Source: Undaria pinnatifida (lineage: Eukaryota > Sar > Phaeophyceae > Laminariales > Alariaceae). Taken from it: DNA of 64,000 bases. Of the stretch, positions 1 to 10,572 are shown in pieces. The stretch is taken from positions 10,344,199 through 10,408,198 of the forward strand of contig JABAKD010000026.1 in assembly GCA_012845835.1 (NCBI GenBank), written 5' to 3'. Made by a program: the position numbers and the translations under genes. The notes below the pieces were generated by a model. That model did no database searches. It saw nothing but the letters and a program-made list of their open reading frames with translations, and was not told the DNA's origin. The number at the start of each line of letters is the position of its first letter. Positions within the stretch are counted from its first letter, which is position 1.

Positions 1-74
1 TGCTCCGCCGCTGCTTCCTAAAAAGACGCGCGAGTCGCAGGTGACTATGCCTAACGCACCACGTACGACCCAAC

Positions 75-575
75 TCTACCATCTACCATGTTCGATCCCG
101 CTGGCGTGTCCATTAGAAAAAAATGCAACACCATAAAAACGGATCAACTAACCGCTGCTGTTGAGAGCGCCTAGCAGCGTGGGTAGGTGCATTTCGACGC
201 GAGTCGACGATGGAAGAATAAAAGCTGAACTATTGTCGTGATAAAAGTGGAGGCACGTACCGCAGGAGCGACAGGAGGGAGAGGTCCGCTATGTGAACAT
301 AAATCTGAGCTACTACTGGGAGGGGAGCGCGAGATAAGTGTGAGGATAATAAATGGGATGAAGAAAATATCAAAGACTACTCTGTGTGCACATGTGCCTG
401 TAAGCATGCTGTGTATGGATTGAGTGGGTGCTTTCTATCTCGCGAGGAACGCATTTCAATTTTTGTACATTACAAGAACAAAAAACACACCAGCTCTGAG
501 ATCGAAGATTTTGTCGAAAGCAAGGTGTGTGTTGATTTTCCGATCGCCCGTATTAATGGGTGTGCATTCTCATTA
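75..575 (+). repeat. Interspersed repeat family A, long copy (left)
   Basis: This stretch matches 9,180-9,690 over most of its length. The match covers a shared block around the Gly/Ser-rich frame, a stretch ending in TGGGATGAAGAAAAT-like sequence, and then the 'CCAGCTCTGAGATCGAAGAT' module. The distal ~110 bp is the same ~130-bp module seen in tandem at 1,287-1,546. Short frames on both strands are not conserved between the copies, so I see no gene. The nature of the mobile unit is unknown; it may be a non-autonomous element or a fragment of an LTR. Confidence 0.7.
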
Positions 576-1286
576 AAGATAGAGGACGGCGACTCCCCTT
601 CAAACAACAGTGTAGCTTGTACCAGGGTAATATATATCGTGTGCTTTTCCAAGGCGCCGGGCTCACCTGGTAGGTTTTCCAGGTGTAATAACAGCAGTGT
701 TGCAGCTCCAGCCCAACTGTTGTACCAGCAGGTGCAGTCGACGAAGGTTGACCGGAAGTCAAATCGAAAAGGTTCGAAGTGATAGCAGTGAGGTTCTGCG
801 CAACACCGGAAATAGGTACTGTATGATATCGGCGACTGCCGGACAGGAATCGGAGTGACTATCAACGTGTGGTAAAGGTAGCTACTACTGTGGGTGTGGT
901 TGAGCGATGAATCACTGTGCAGTTTTAGGGCAGAACGTGGCGGGGTCCGAACGACAAATCTCGAAACATGACGCAACTTATTGTTTTAGCGACCACGGAG
1001 TACGTACGCCAACATACGCAAAACGCATAAATTACGGATGAGCTCGCTGGAAAATGATGAAGTCTTCACCGCATTTTTTTCACGTGAAGCAGACAGACAG
1101 CCGGGGGTGCCGCGCCTACTGTAAGTAAAAAAGAAATTAATAAGCAAAGGTCATGTTCCCGATGTTCGCACAGAAACAACACTCTATAATTGTTTATTTG
1201 GTGTGTTGACGTTTGTCGGAATACAGCTCTGTTTTTCTCTCTTCGGGCCCCCCTTTGGTGTCATAGTATTGTAAAACCTAACAAAT
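576..1286. other. No gene seen
   Basis: Only short frames occur here. A minus frame at 470-976 is not supported by any motif or by conservation in the other family A copies. The right end enters the tandem family A modules. Confidence 0.5.
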
Positions 1287-1546
1287 ACACTCCAGCTGTG
1301 AGATCGAATATTTTGTCGAAACCCATCTTTGCGAGCTGTGTGTGATACTCTGATCGCGCGTATTACGGGTTGTGTGTCCTCATTAAGGATATAGGTCGGC
1401 GACTCCCCTTGCAACTACACTCCAGCTGTGAGATCGGATAGTTTGTCGAAACTCATCATTGCAAGCAGTGTGTGATACTCCGATCACGCGTATTACGGGT
1501 TGTGTGTCCTCGTTAAGGATATAGGTCGGCGACTCCACTTGCATAT
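1287..1546 (+). repeat. Family A module, two tandem 130-bp units
   Basis: The units start at 1,287 and 1,417 with ACACTCCAGCTGTGAGATCG and run to the 'GGTCGGCGACTCC' end. Each contains the same 'TTTTGTCGAAAC', 'GTGTGTGATACTC' and 'TTACGGGTTGTGTGTCC' blocks with a few substitutions. Further single units lie at about 2,166-2,260 and 9,596-9,690. A perfect 130-bp period with a few differences shows tandem duplication of the interspersed unit. Confidence 0.85.
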
Positions 1547-1720
1547 ACAGTGTAGCTATCAGGGTCGACAGGGTGATGCTAGGCAGTCTGTGCGCGGAAA
1601 ATATGAAACCCGTTTCTGAGGGGGACAAAACCTGACAGCTGTTGAAGGAAATGCATCAGTTGATCAAGTGAATCCTGTAAGTCGAATCACCGGTAAGGGG
1701 AGGGTGGAGTTTTCAAGGAC
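1547..1720 (+). repeat. Family A tail module
   Basis: A block beginning 'TACAGTGTAGCTATCAGGGT' and running through 'GGGGGACAAA' and 'GGAAATGCATCAGTT' to 'ACCGGTAAGG' recurs at 18,690-18,840 and 63,240-63,400. It always follows sequence related to the 130-bp module, so the two probably belong to one longer dispersed element. Confidence 0.8.
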
Positions 1721-1744
1721 GTGGGGTCCTGATTTTGATCAAAA

Positions 1745-2640
1745 GGGGGGGCGGGAGGGGGGGAGGGGGGGAGGGACAGGTGGGGTAGCTCAATTTGTGC
1801 GTGGAAACTATAAATCCTTTCTGTGGGGGAGGGGGGGGAGAATGTGGGGCGGGGAGGGTGGGGGGGGAGGCTTTAGGTAGCAGATATGCAAGGGTTTGCT
1901 ATACGTCTGGTGCTAGGTCTTGGCGATGGTGCTGGTGGTGAGAAAAGAGGGCGTTGGGGGCAGGGGGGGGGGGTGATTGCAGCGGCCGCATGGACGGCTC
2001 TAAAACGATAATGAGGTGATATCCAGCGCGTGGAAGTGTTTGTTCCTCTGGCGGATTTTGATATTAGGCGAGGCGTTTGAGCAAGGGAGACCGAGGGATA
2101 AAAAAAGGGGGGGGGGGGGGGGGGGGAGTGAAGGGTTTTCAAGAGGTTTAGAACATTCAATATTAAACTACACTCCAGCTATGAGATCAAGGATTTGGTC
2201 GAAACTCATCTTTGCATCATTGTGTGTGATGCTTCGATCGCGCGTATTAATCATATATGTAGGGGCTTGCTATACGCGCGGTGCTGGGTCTTGTCGATCG
2301 TGTGAGGTGTGGGGAAGGAGAGGGCGTTGGAGCGGGGAGAGGGTATGAATGAAAGCTACGTCATGGATGGCTAAAAAGATTATAACGTGATATCAGTTGC
2401 GTAGAAATGTTTATTCCTCTGGCCGATTTCGATTTTAGGTGAGGCGTTTGAACGACTGCGCGGGGAACAAAAAGGAGGGGGGGGGGGGGGAAGAGGGCGG
2501 AGATGAGTTGGAGTTACGGCATGGATGGCTCTAAGGATAATAAGATAATATCAGCTGGCTGGTAATGTTTACTACTCTGGTAGATTATTATTTTCGGTGG
2601 GGCGTTTGAACAAGAGGGATTAGGGGGGGGGGGGGGGGGG
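1745..2640 (+). repeat. Family B: G-run-bounded repeats, three units
   Basis: Units at about 1,885-2,130, 2,250-2,490 and 2,510-2,640 share 'TTGCTATACG', 'GGTCTTG', 'CATGGA(C/T)GGCTCTAA' and 'GAGGCGTTTGA' blocks. Each terminates in a long run of G (for example 2,108-2,127 and 2,627-2,641). Part of a fourth copy is at 19,080-19,180. A family A module is embedded at 2,166-2,260. Shadow frames here are Gly-rich translations of the G runs and are not genes. Confidence 0.75.
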
Positions 2641-3406
2641 GCATTTCAATGTGTGCGCGGAAACTAAACTTTTAACCCTTAAACGGGACAAATCTGACGG
2701 TAGTAGCTAGAAGACACCTCTATATATCACCCTCCTGGTAATGTTTTTTATGCAACTCTGTTTTTATGTGTGGTAAACAACGTGTTAAGATCTTCATTAT
2801 TTGTTATTGTACATGGATCGACAGACAGAATGTTTCAATCGATAGGTACAATCATGTAGGTACCATTATTTTCTGACGTCGTTAATTATTAGAAAGATAT
2901 GCATATTGCCAAATACAACAGGTGAGGTGATGCGGTCATGCAATGTCACCGCCATTGAGAACGAAAGGGAGAAATGCAAATCGTTAGTGTTTGGAAGGGA
3001 CGCTTAGTGCATACGCGCTCCAGTATTATAGTACACACTGCATTCACACATGTAGCGGTATACCGTGGTACAGCACAAGAGTATAGTACAGAAAAACAGT
3101 GCGAGATCTAAGTGATGACTTGCCTGGTATTGCCTCAAATTGGTCGAAGATCTAACCACACCACAGAAGAGTGTTAAGTAGGAATTTGTGCTGTATTTAC
3201 TGTTGGATATCGTATACAATATACATATATTCACACTTTTACTTTCCAGATTCTGGACAAGCCGTGGTCACAGGTGTCGTCCCTTCTCCCTCCGGGTTCT
3301 TGCCTTGAGTTTTATCGCGCATAGGGTTCAGCAATCCTACTGCTCACTCACGCTCTCGCGGACGCACGCTCTCGCGGAAGTCGAATCGGCGAGAGCATCG
3401 CGGAGC
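2641..3406. other. No gene seen; moderately AT-rich spacer
   Basis: No conserved motif or long frame is present. The right end contains short direct repeats of an ACGCTCTCGCGGA-like sequence just outside the gypsy LTR, so the LTR may extend a little further left than annotated. Confidence 0.4.
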
Positions 3407-3720
3407 TGAAGATGAAGCGGAGAGGGCGTCGCGGTGCTGAGGTCCCTTGACGACCGTCTTCACAGTGGACGCACGCTGAAACCTTATTTTCTTAGATGTA
3501 GCGAGGAGATGCTAAAGCTAGAATGACGGTGGGCTTATGCCCTCTCGTCATGCGGCGGGATCATCTTTCGGTGGCTGACTTTCCGGGGACGCGTCAACGC
3601 CGTCTATGACGGGTGACACCGTTCGCGACCCGGGATCGTGTATTGCCTGACCGGTGACGTGTTCTCTCGCGCATGCGTGTACGAGATCTACGATAGGTAT
3701 CTATGACCCTGTCTTCCACA
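3407..3720 (-). repeat. 3' LTR of gypsy element 1
   Basis: This is a direct repeat of 8,485-8,798 with no net length difference and ~93% identity by eye. It has terminal TG...CA. On the minus strand it begins TGTGGAAGACAGGG immediately after a purine tract, which fixes the right edge. The left edge (TG at 3,407) is inferred from where similarity weakens. Confidence 0.82.
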
Positions 3721-3733
3721 TCACCCCCCTCTG
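3721..3733 (-). other. Polypurine tract of gypsy element 1
   Basis: Read on the minus strand, an AGAGGGGGGTGA-type purine run directly abuts the 3' LTR start TGTGG. A purine tract at this place primes plus-strand DNA synthesis in LTR retroelements, and its position supports the LTR boundary. Confidence 0.7.
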
Positions 3734-4639
3734 TATTCGCTGCAAGCCCGTCTTAGCTATGGATGGTATTGTAGCGCTCATTGGGAGGATGACAGATGAA
3801 GGAAACGGGGTGTCCATTTATCGGATTGAGACACAGCAGCTGTTATATGCGTGCATCCACTCCTTATAACTGACGTGTTTAGCAAACACGGGTGTGAAAC
3901 ACCGGTTCAGCGAAGATGTTTACATTTCCGAGCTTGCTCGCTGACAGCGTATACTGGAGTTGTATGAGGATTCCAAACATTATATCATCGCACGTATTCC
4001 GTGTGGCCACAGATACTGGTGCGCCCTTCATGGTTGCTGTTCTGGGAACCGGGGCAGCGAATGTTTTTCGTGATTTCTCTTTTGTGGGCGGGTTCACCTA
4101 GATATTTTTACGCGGAGTCGGCCCAGTTGGTCTGGGTGCATCAATGTGTGACTTGGTTTGAGATGGGGTGGAGTCGCGTGGGTGTCATTCCTCGTGTGTG
4201 TTTAATGTTCGAACAGTTTGTTTTTGGCTTCACGGTGGTGTTACTGTTTTGTCCCGTTCGGAACGAAGTGTCGGGCACGGGCATGAAGTGTCACGCTTCT
4301 TACCGCCTCTCCCCGTTGGGTACAACAATTTTCTTTGCGTCTCCTTGCCCCCGGCTATTGCCACCGGAATGCCTGGTAGAGTGCCCGTCAGATCATGGTA
4401 GGCACGAGTGTGTACTGCCATGTCTGCTGGTGCTACTCTCATCACCGTTGTTGACTCTTGTGCCTACAGCTGAGTCAACTGTGTTAGCCAAATTGTTCGT
4501 TATTCGGTTACGCCGAGGAGCATCTGAGAATCTATTCGCGCTGTCTCAGTTCGTGCTCGTCCCGGCCTACTGTACCCTTCCGTTTCCTGAGAGAAGGGAG
4601 GGGGGGCGAAGAAGGTGGGGTTATCGCGACTTGCCAACC
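3734..4639. other. 3' untranslated part of gypsy element 1
   Basis: This ~0.9 kb separates the chromodomain from the polypurine tract. A long plus-strand frame crosses it and the end of pol (4,001-4,873), but it is antisense to the element and shows no family motif. I treat it as chance. Confidence 0.5.
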
Positions 4640-6259
4640 CTTGCCTGGTATAGGCTCGGTATGCGGCGATCAATTCGTGACATTGGGGTATTTCGTCCAC
4701 GCGATACTAGAAGTCGTATTCAGGGCCGTATCCTCGGAATCTTAGGTGGTACTTGTAGTTGTGGGGGCTTGGTCTGCGGGGTCCCCGTTTGTGATCTGCT
4801 ACCCTATCTGCGAAGTAGGAATCAATTTTGGGTTAAGCTGCGTCTGGATGGTCAAACTCGGGTAGGGGAATAGGCTCCCCGAAAACCAATTCCGCCAGTT
4901 TCTCGAATTGAGATGTGGGTGGTCTTTGCCGTTGATAGTAGAGCTTTATATGGGCGAGGTGGATTGACACCTGTTGGGTGTCGTTCGCGAGTCGTATTCT
5001 ATACACCACTGGTGATAATTTTGAGCAGACGACATACGGTTCTCGCCATGGCAATAGAAGTTTTGGGTTAGGCCCATCCAAATCCCGGTAAGGTCTGTAC
5101 ACGAGTACTTCCTGTCCAAGTTTGAACACCGGGTACGGTTTAAGTTTGCTATTCTGTTCTGCCTGTTTGTCTGCACGCTCGGTTGAGTTTCGGAGTGCGA
5201 GCTCGAAAGCGATTTGCAAATTGTCTCGTGTGTTTTGTGCGAATACTTCAATGTCTGCTGTTCTTCCTACATGAGGAATACCGAGGATTATATCGACTGA
5301 AAGTCGGAGATGTCGTCCGAAAAATAAAAATAATGGTGTCCCATGCATCGTTGCACTAAAACTAGTGTTGTGCGCTAGCTGTACAAACAGTAAAAGGGTG
5401 GTCCAGTTGCTTTGATCGATTGCAATGTGTATTGCTAGCATGCTGTGCATCGTTGAGTGCCCCCGCTCAGACACTAAATTACCCTGCGGCGGGTACGGCG
5501 TTGTGCGGGTCTTTTGGTATCCAAGTATTTTTTGCAGCTGGTATATCACCTTATTCCCGAATTAGGGGCCTTGATCACAAAGCAAGGTCCCTGGTGGGCC
5601 GAAAATGCTGAATATTCTCTCGACTATGGCATTGGCTACTGTTTCGGCCGTTTTATTACGTACCGGCAGCAGTACCGCAAACCTCGTCCGTTGGTCCATC
5701 ATGGAGAGAACGTATTTGCATGCGATCCTTGCGACTGAAGTTGATACCGATTTGTACTCTACTAAGTCAACCGATATTCGTTGAAATGGCCCCTCGACAG
5801 GTAAATGACCTGTCGGGAGTTTGGGTCTGTTGTGTGCGGTTTTCCGTTGTTGACACGATTGGCATTTTTCGCACCACTCTCGCACGTCGCGGCTGATTGT
5901 GGGCCACCAACATTTTGGCGGAGTTTTTCATAAGTTGGGCGAGATGCGAGGTGTCCTCCGGATAGAACCTGATCGTGGTAGGCGTGCAGAATTAATCCAA
6001 CAAGAGCCTCTGGTACTACGAGTTGATCGCGGAAGGTGCTTTGTTTTCCAAGATATCCCGGAAGGTACGATTTAAATAACAGCCCTTCCTGGACTGAATA
6101 GTAAGACATGGTTGATTTCGTTTCTTTTTCGGGTAATGGTGCGTCTGCGTGCTGTATGTAATCGATGTACCGTCCGTACTCTACAATTTGTGCTGAGCGG
6201 AGGTTTTCTTGATCGATGGGCATGAAAACATTTGTCGCGCTCACGAATACTGGTGTCAC
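4640..6259 (-). pseudogene. Ty3/gypsy integrase with C-terminal chromodomain (broken)
   Basis: Integrase inserts retroelement DNA into the genome. Read right to left in three frames, the order is as follows. First comes a zinc-binding HHCC region: the 'LHAYHDQVLSGGH' histidines at about 6,000, and 'CEKCQSC' at about 5,860 after a frameshift. Next is the catalytic core, with Asp in ISVDLVEY (5,766-5,768), Asp in LLCDQGP (5,574-5,576) and Glu in SERGHSTM (5,466-5,468), giving D-D-35-E spacing. Then comes a typical 'HNTSFSATMHGTP' stretch and the C-terminal 'FKLGQEVLVYRPYRDLDGP' region. After a stop near 4,833 the same frame continues into a chromodomain (about 4,660-4,806; LRFRGYGPEYDF followed by a stop, then YRVDEIPQC). 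Chromodomains direct chromoviral integration to chromatin. The gene is a relic with at least two frameshifts and two stops. Confidence 0.88.
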
Positions 6260-6313
6260 ACTGAAGAGCTCTCCATCGCTGCCTACTGGTTCTAGGTCAG
6301 CAAGTTCGTCGGG

Positions 6314-6790
6314 TTAGATCCGATATGGTCGGGGAACACGGGCAGTTTGTAGCTTGAAGTCATCTGGTACATTGCGGCAAATGAGCGCAAGGGACGGAAC
6401 AGTTACTTTTTGCTGGTGCTCGAAGGCAATCATTCGCGAAAGCGTGTCCGGTAAGACGTGTAGTTTACCTGGTTTGTGTTGGACGGCGAAGTCGAAAGAC
6501 TGCAATGCTACTCTTAAGCGTTTTAACATGATCGACGTATCCTGCATTGAGCATAGGTATCGCAGGGCCGCGTGAGCTGTCACACACACAAAATGTCGTC
6601 CCCATAAATAAGGTCTCCAGTGCTGGATGGCTAAGACAACAGCATAACATTCTTCGAGCGTAGCAGGGTAGTGGCGCTGGCTTTCGTTGAAGCGTCGACT
6701 GAAGTATACGATTATTACGAGGACATAGCCTTTCTCCTGGGCGAGAAATGCACCTGCGCCTGATTCTCAGGCGTCAACGTTTACCGCAAA
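6314..6790 (-). pseudogene. Ty3/gypsy RNase H domain (broken)
   Basis: Minus-strand translation shows the tether between RT and integrase: an NVDA start (6,767-6,776, where the catalytic DAS motif is followed by a stop), then YFSRRFNESQRHYPATLEEC with the catalytic Glu, HWRPYLWGRHF, and finally FAVQHKPGKLHVLPDTLSR with the terminal Asp. RNase H removes the RNA strand during reverse transcription. The domain is spread over two frames and cannot be expressed intact. Confidence 0.82.
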
Positions 6791-7640
6791 GTCTTTAGAA
6801 GAATCGGGAAGTTGACGTACGGGCGCCTGAGTGAGCAATTGTTTTATTGTTGCGTACGTCCGGTCGTGTTCTGGTCTCCAACGTTTAGCGACTTCTTCGG
6901 CGGCCTCTTTCTTCGTGAGGGCTACCAGGGGTGCGATGATACCGAATAAGTTAGGTATAAACTTGCGTACAGAGATAACCATTCCTAGCACGGACCTCAA
7001 CTCCTTTATGGTTTTAGGCGTGAGCAAGTCGGCTATAGCGTTTACACGATCCTCACCGACTCGATTACCGTCGGCTGTCAGTATGTGTCCCAAGTATTTA
7101 ACTTCTCGGGGGCCAAACTATACTATCAACGGTTTGAGGGTGAGGCCGGCTGCTTGCAAAGCTTTGAACATATTTTCTTATCAGCTGTAAGTGGCCTGTC
7201 CAGGTAGATCAACAACATATACAGTCGTCTACATAAACCTAGAGCCCACTTTTGGGACCTTAATGTGCAAAAGCTAGTGACATAAATCGCGGGAACAGAA
7301 ACGGTGCGTTAGCTATACCGAAGAGTAGGCGTTTAAAAACCCACTTCCCGTTCTGCATCACAAAAGCAGTTTTATCTCGTCAGCTCTCTGCTACTGGTAT
7401 TTGGTGGTGAGCATTTTGTACGTCACACACAGTTATAAAACGTGCTCCCGCGACCGTGTCAAGATGGCTTTCTAAGTTAGGCGTAGGCCACGATTTTTTA
7501 ATCAGATATTTTTTGTGGTCGACCTGTAATCTACGCAGAACCGTGGAGTGCCGTCTGAGTTTGCGACGATAGTTACTGCGGAACCCCCGGGACTAGGGCG
7601 CTATTCAATGATTCCGTCAAATTATATCTGGTTCACGCAC
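6791..7640 (-). pseudogene. Ty3/gypsy reverse transcriptase (broken)
   Basis: The domain begins in the upstream frame with PHRANPRVQETIDKCVNQ, the conserved start of gypsy RT. It carries the polymerase box YVDD at 7,224-7,235 (minus; codons TAT GTA GAC GAC), followed three codons later by an in-frame TGA. It ends with a clear thumb/connection part in the 6,767-7,093 frame: MGHILTADG, ELRSVLGMVISVRKFIPN, LVALTKKEA. It synthesises element cDNA from RNA. Frameshifts and stops between these blocks show that it is inactive. Confidence 0.85.
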
Positions 7641-8308
7641 TTGTCGATAGTCTCCTGTACGCGTGGGTTTGCACGGTGCGGGGGTTTATTTACAGGCCGT
7701 GTTCCTGGTGCAAGAGGAAACGTTGCTTCGGCCTGGATACATTTACTGTCAAAGCTACTCGACTGCTGTCGGATAGGCGTGGCAGGTGTCGTAGGGTTCT
7801 GCGCGCGTTCAAAAACATCGTCGAGGTTTTGCTGCGGCTGTGGTGCTCCACTCACCTCTTCCATCTGCTTGTCGGAAGGCCCACTCACGGGCTTCCGGCT
7901 GTCAGGCAGCACCAGCTCCATAACAAACGCTGGGGGCGTGGTGCCGTTGAGCATGCACTTCCGAAGGTAGGCCGCCGTCTCGACGCGGACCGGGTTATGG
8001 GCGGGGAGAGCGCTTGGCGCGGCGAGGATGTCCTCCGCCAGGCTCGAGCGCTCTTCAACGGTTCCCGCAGATGATGCAGGCGTCGTACTGGCAACGATGG
8101 CAGGTGTCGCACTAAGCGCTCCAGCATCATCTGCAGCGTCTGGCTGCTCCTCGTCGGTCTCGGCTGGTCCGCCCTGGTCGGTGGGTGCGAGGGCCGCAAA
8201 GGAGTTCCTCGCTAGTGCAGGAGTCGGCTCCTCGGGCGTTGCCGATGCCTTGCGGGCCTTTCCGCCGCTCTTCTTGGAGCGAGCTCTTGAGCGTGGCAAT
8301 TTTTTCAT
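7622..8308 (-). CDS. Gag-like N-terminus fused to start of RT
   Basis: This 228-residue frame starts with a basic segment (MKKLPRSRARSKKSGGKARK), then an Ala/Pro/Thr-rich low-complexity stretch, and ends in the first residues of gypsy RT. A zinc knuckle and a DTG/DSG protease motif, expected between Gag and RT, are absent. The frame is therefore best explained by an internal deletion that joined the beginning of Gag to RT. The start codon lies ~175 bp inside the 5' LTR, a normal leader length. Confidence 0.6.
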   Translation of the reverse strand: MKKLPRSRARSKKSGGKARKASATPEEPTPALARNSFAALAPTDQGGPAETDEEQPDAADDAGALSATPAIVASTTPASSAGTVEERSSLAEDILAAPSALPAHNPVRVETAAYLRKCMLNGTTPPAFVMELVLPDSRKPVSGPSDKQMEEVSGAPQPQQNLDDVFERAQNPTTPATPIRQQSSSFDSKCIQAEATFPLAPGTRPVNKPPHRANPRVQETIDKCVNQI

Positions 8309-8484
8309 CTTTTTCGACGTCGGTCTTTATATAGGTCTTTATATAGGATTTGTTGTTCCGTCGGTGGTCACCACTATGGAACCTGGTTTCTCACGGGGCC
8401 CGAGTGTCGGAGTGGAGAGGGCGGCCCCGGAGGTCTGGGGCTCGTCTCGTAGCTGGCGACGGAAGGGAAAGGGCGTCACGGAGT

Positions 8485-8798
8485 TGACGTCGAAACAGAG
8501 AGGGCGTCGCGGTGCTGAGGTCCCTTGACGATCGTCTTCACAGCGGACGCACGCTGAAACCTTTCTTTCTTAGATGTAGCAAGGAGATGCTAAAGCTAGA
8601 GTGACGGTGGGCTTATGACCTCTCGTCATGCGGCGGGATCATCTTTCGATGCCTAACTTTCCGGGGACGCGTCAACGCCGTCTATGACGGGTGACACCGT
8701 TCGCGACCCGGGATCGTGTATTGCCTGGCCGGTGACGCGTCCTCTCGCGCATGCGTGTACGAGATCTACGATACGCATCTACGACCCTGTCTTCCACA
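8485..8798 (-). repeat. 5' LTR of gypsy element 1
   Basis: This is the partner of 3,407-3,720: 314 bp with the terminal dinucleotides TG and CA. Transcription of the element would start here and proceed leftwards. No clear tRNA primer site is visible directly inside it (8,465-8,484), so priming is undetermined. Confidence 0.82.
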
Positions 8799-9179
8799 TA
8801 TACCCGTTTCGCATACCCCACCCTCGAAGTTTCCGTCATGAATGCCAAATGTTGAGGTGCTTCCGAGAGTTCGGTTTCAATTTTTCGGACGTATGATACC
8901 CATCGACGTTTCAGACAGGGTGTCCAGCAACAGCAGAATATCTCTATGCCGGTAGTAGAAGCGTTATTGACTTATCATTGCTACCTCCGTGGATGGCTAG
9001 CTGACGCCACCATCGATATCTCGTAGTTGGTCTCCAGCAACACGGGCGATGCCTCCAAAGTGTTGCGATACGTCTTCCACACCTGTTTCGTTTTCCACAT
9101 CTCGTGTACCGTTTCGCCGGGTCTGGGACGCCAGGGACGATCTCCCGGTTCTATAATGTCAAAAATGCAACTATCTCCT
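8799..9179. other. No gene seen
   Basis: This is a short spacer between the 5' LTR of gypsy element 1 and the right long copy of family A. It has no motif-bearing frame. Confidence 0.5.
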
Positions 9180-9690
9180 TAGGTACCTTCTACCGTGTTT
9201 GATCTCGCTGGCGCAGTGCAATGGAAAAAAATGCAACAAGAAATAGGATCAACTAGCTGCTGCTGTTGAGAGCACCTAGCGGCGTGGATGGGTACAATTC
9301 GACGCAAGTCGACGATGAAAGAATAAAAACTGAACTCTTCTTGCGATAAACGTGAAGGGACGTACAGCAATGGGGTCAGGGGAGAAGGGTCCGCCAAATG
9401 TGAACCCATATCTGAGCTACTACTGGGAGGGGAGCGCGAGGGAAGTGCGAGGATAGTAAATGGGATAAACAAGAAAATCAAAGATAACTCTGCGTGCACA
9501 TGTGCATGTACACATGCTTTGTGTGGATTGAATGGTATTTTCTATCTCGCAAGGAACGAATATAAACTTTTGAATATTACAAAAACAAAAATACACTCCA
9601 GCTCTGAGATCGAAGATTTTGTCGAAGCTTATCTTAGCAAGCTGTGTGTGATACTCCGATCGCGCGCATTACGGGTTGTGTGTCCCAATT
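9180..9690 (+). repeat. Interspersed repeat family A, long copy (right)
   Basis: It is homologous to 75-575 with many substitutions and ends in a family A 130-bp module (9,596-9,690). YR element 1 begins only ~65 bp further right, so that element may have landed in or beside this repeat. Confidence 0.75.
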
Positions 9691-9757
9691 ATAGGCACGC
9701 TGGGTGCGGGCCATCCCCTGGTTCCCTCTTTCATGATTTCAACAAAAAAAAAGACGG

Positions 9758-9937
9758 TTTTTATTTTTCGTTTGAAGTTGTATCATATGATTGCGCACCC
9801 CGCGATCGGAGCACGGGGGGCGGAGAGAGGGGCAGGCCCCCGGGGCGGCTCCAACAGCAGCCCCACGCTATCGTCCGTAACCCTGAGTCAACTTTCATCC
9901 CAACTGGCAATGTCGAGGTTCCGACGCCAGCCTCCAC
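9758..9937 (-). repeat. Split direct repeat B2 of YR element 1
   Basis: About 180 bp matching B1 (10,806-10,987). Shared landmarks include TTGAAGTTG, GGAGCACGGGGGGCGGAGAG, CAGCCCCACGCTATCGTCCG and CAACTGGCAATGTCGAG. It forms the 3' end of the minus-strand element. Confidence 0.88.
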
Positions 9938-10572
9938 CTGGAAGACTCGAAAAAAAAGCACATATTGCTCCACTGTGGTACTCAACACAAGCGTACACAG
10001 CACACATCGAACGCAAATATCGTGTACTAGAGGAGCACCCATTACATATACATACCACCAACATGTATATATGTACTCTGCAGCCACGCAGCACTATTAC
10101 GGACAGCCCCCCCTCCCGCAGTTTCAGACTGCGCTAATACCGAACAAAATGTGGAACCACAAAAAAACTGGGCCTGCTTATAAGCACCTGTCATCACACC
10201 AACATCTGCAGTTCATAGTGTAAATTCCATACGAGGAGGAAATGGGCGCACCTCCAGCGTGGAGACATGCACGCATGTTCGCCAAGCGAGGTAAGCAAAC
10301 CGACATCGCACGAACGCCTGCATTGCACAATTCGGCTTCCCGACGGAAAAGGGCGCACCTTAAGCTTGGAGACGTGCGCGCCACTCTGATGACATAAACA
10401 GGGACCCTGAACCCCACACATGATTAGAAAACCGAAACGCGTAACCTACGACACCCGAGGGGCTGCCCACCGCCCCCTAGGTACGAGTAGCTAACAGAAA
10501 CGAACACTCTGCCCGCGGCACCGCGACCGCCTCATTCCCCCTCCACTGACTCCCTCAAAAGCACGTGGGAAA
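9938..10572. other. Spacer between B2 and A2 of YR element 1
   Basis: There is no similarity to the internal region and no recognised frame. It contains a short near-repeat of 'GGGCGCACCT...GGAGAC(A/G)TGC' at about 10,240 and 10,350. A spacer here is compatible with split-direct-repeat elements. Confidence 0.5.

Larger units (their letters stand above)
3407..8798 (-). mobile_element. Ty3/gypsy chromovirus relic (gypsy element 1)
   Basis: The element reads on the minus strand: 5' LTR (8,485-8,798), short gag-like N-terminus joined to RT, RNase H, HHCC-DDE integrase with chromodomain, polypurine tract, 3' LTR (3,407-3,720). The two LTRs are equal in length (314 bp) and differ at about 21 positions by hand alignment. 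The domain order RT-RH-IN and the C-terminal chromodomain define a Ty3/gypsy chromovirus. At ~5.4 kb it is shorter than most because capsid, zinc knuckle and protease are not recognisable. Multiple frameshifts and stops make it inactive. No target-site duplication was identified, and the left LTR boundary is less certain than the right. Confidence 0.88.

Noticed and set aside
4001-4873. Long plus-strand frame of 290 codons with hydrophobic stretches
   Set aside because: It is antisense to the gypsy element 1 integrase end and 3' region, where the chromodomain and integrase motifs read on the minus strand. No family motif is present.
1-9700. The two long family A copies (75-575 and 9,180-9,690) as LTRs of one large element
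   Set aside because: Gypsy element 1 between them has its own LTRs and polypurine tract, and family A modules also occur elsewhere without partners.
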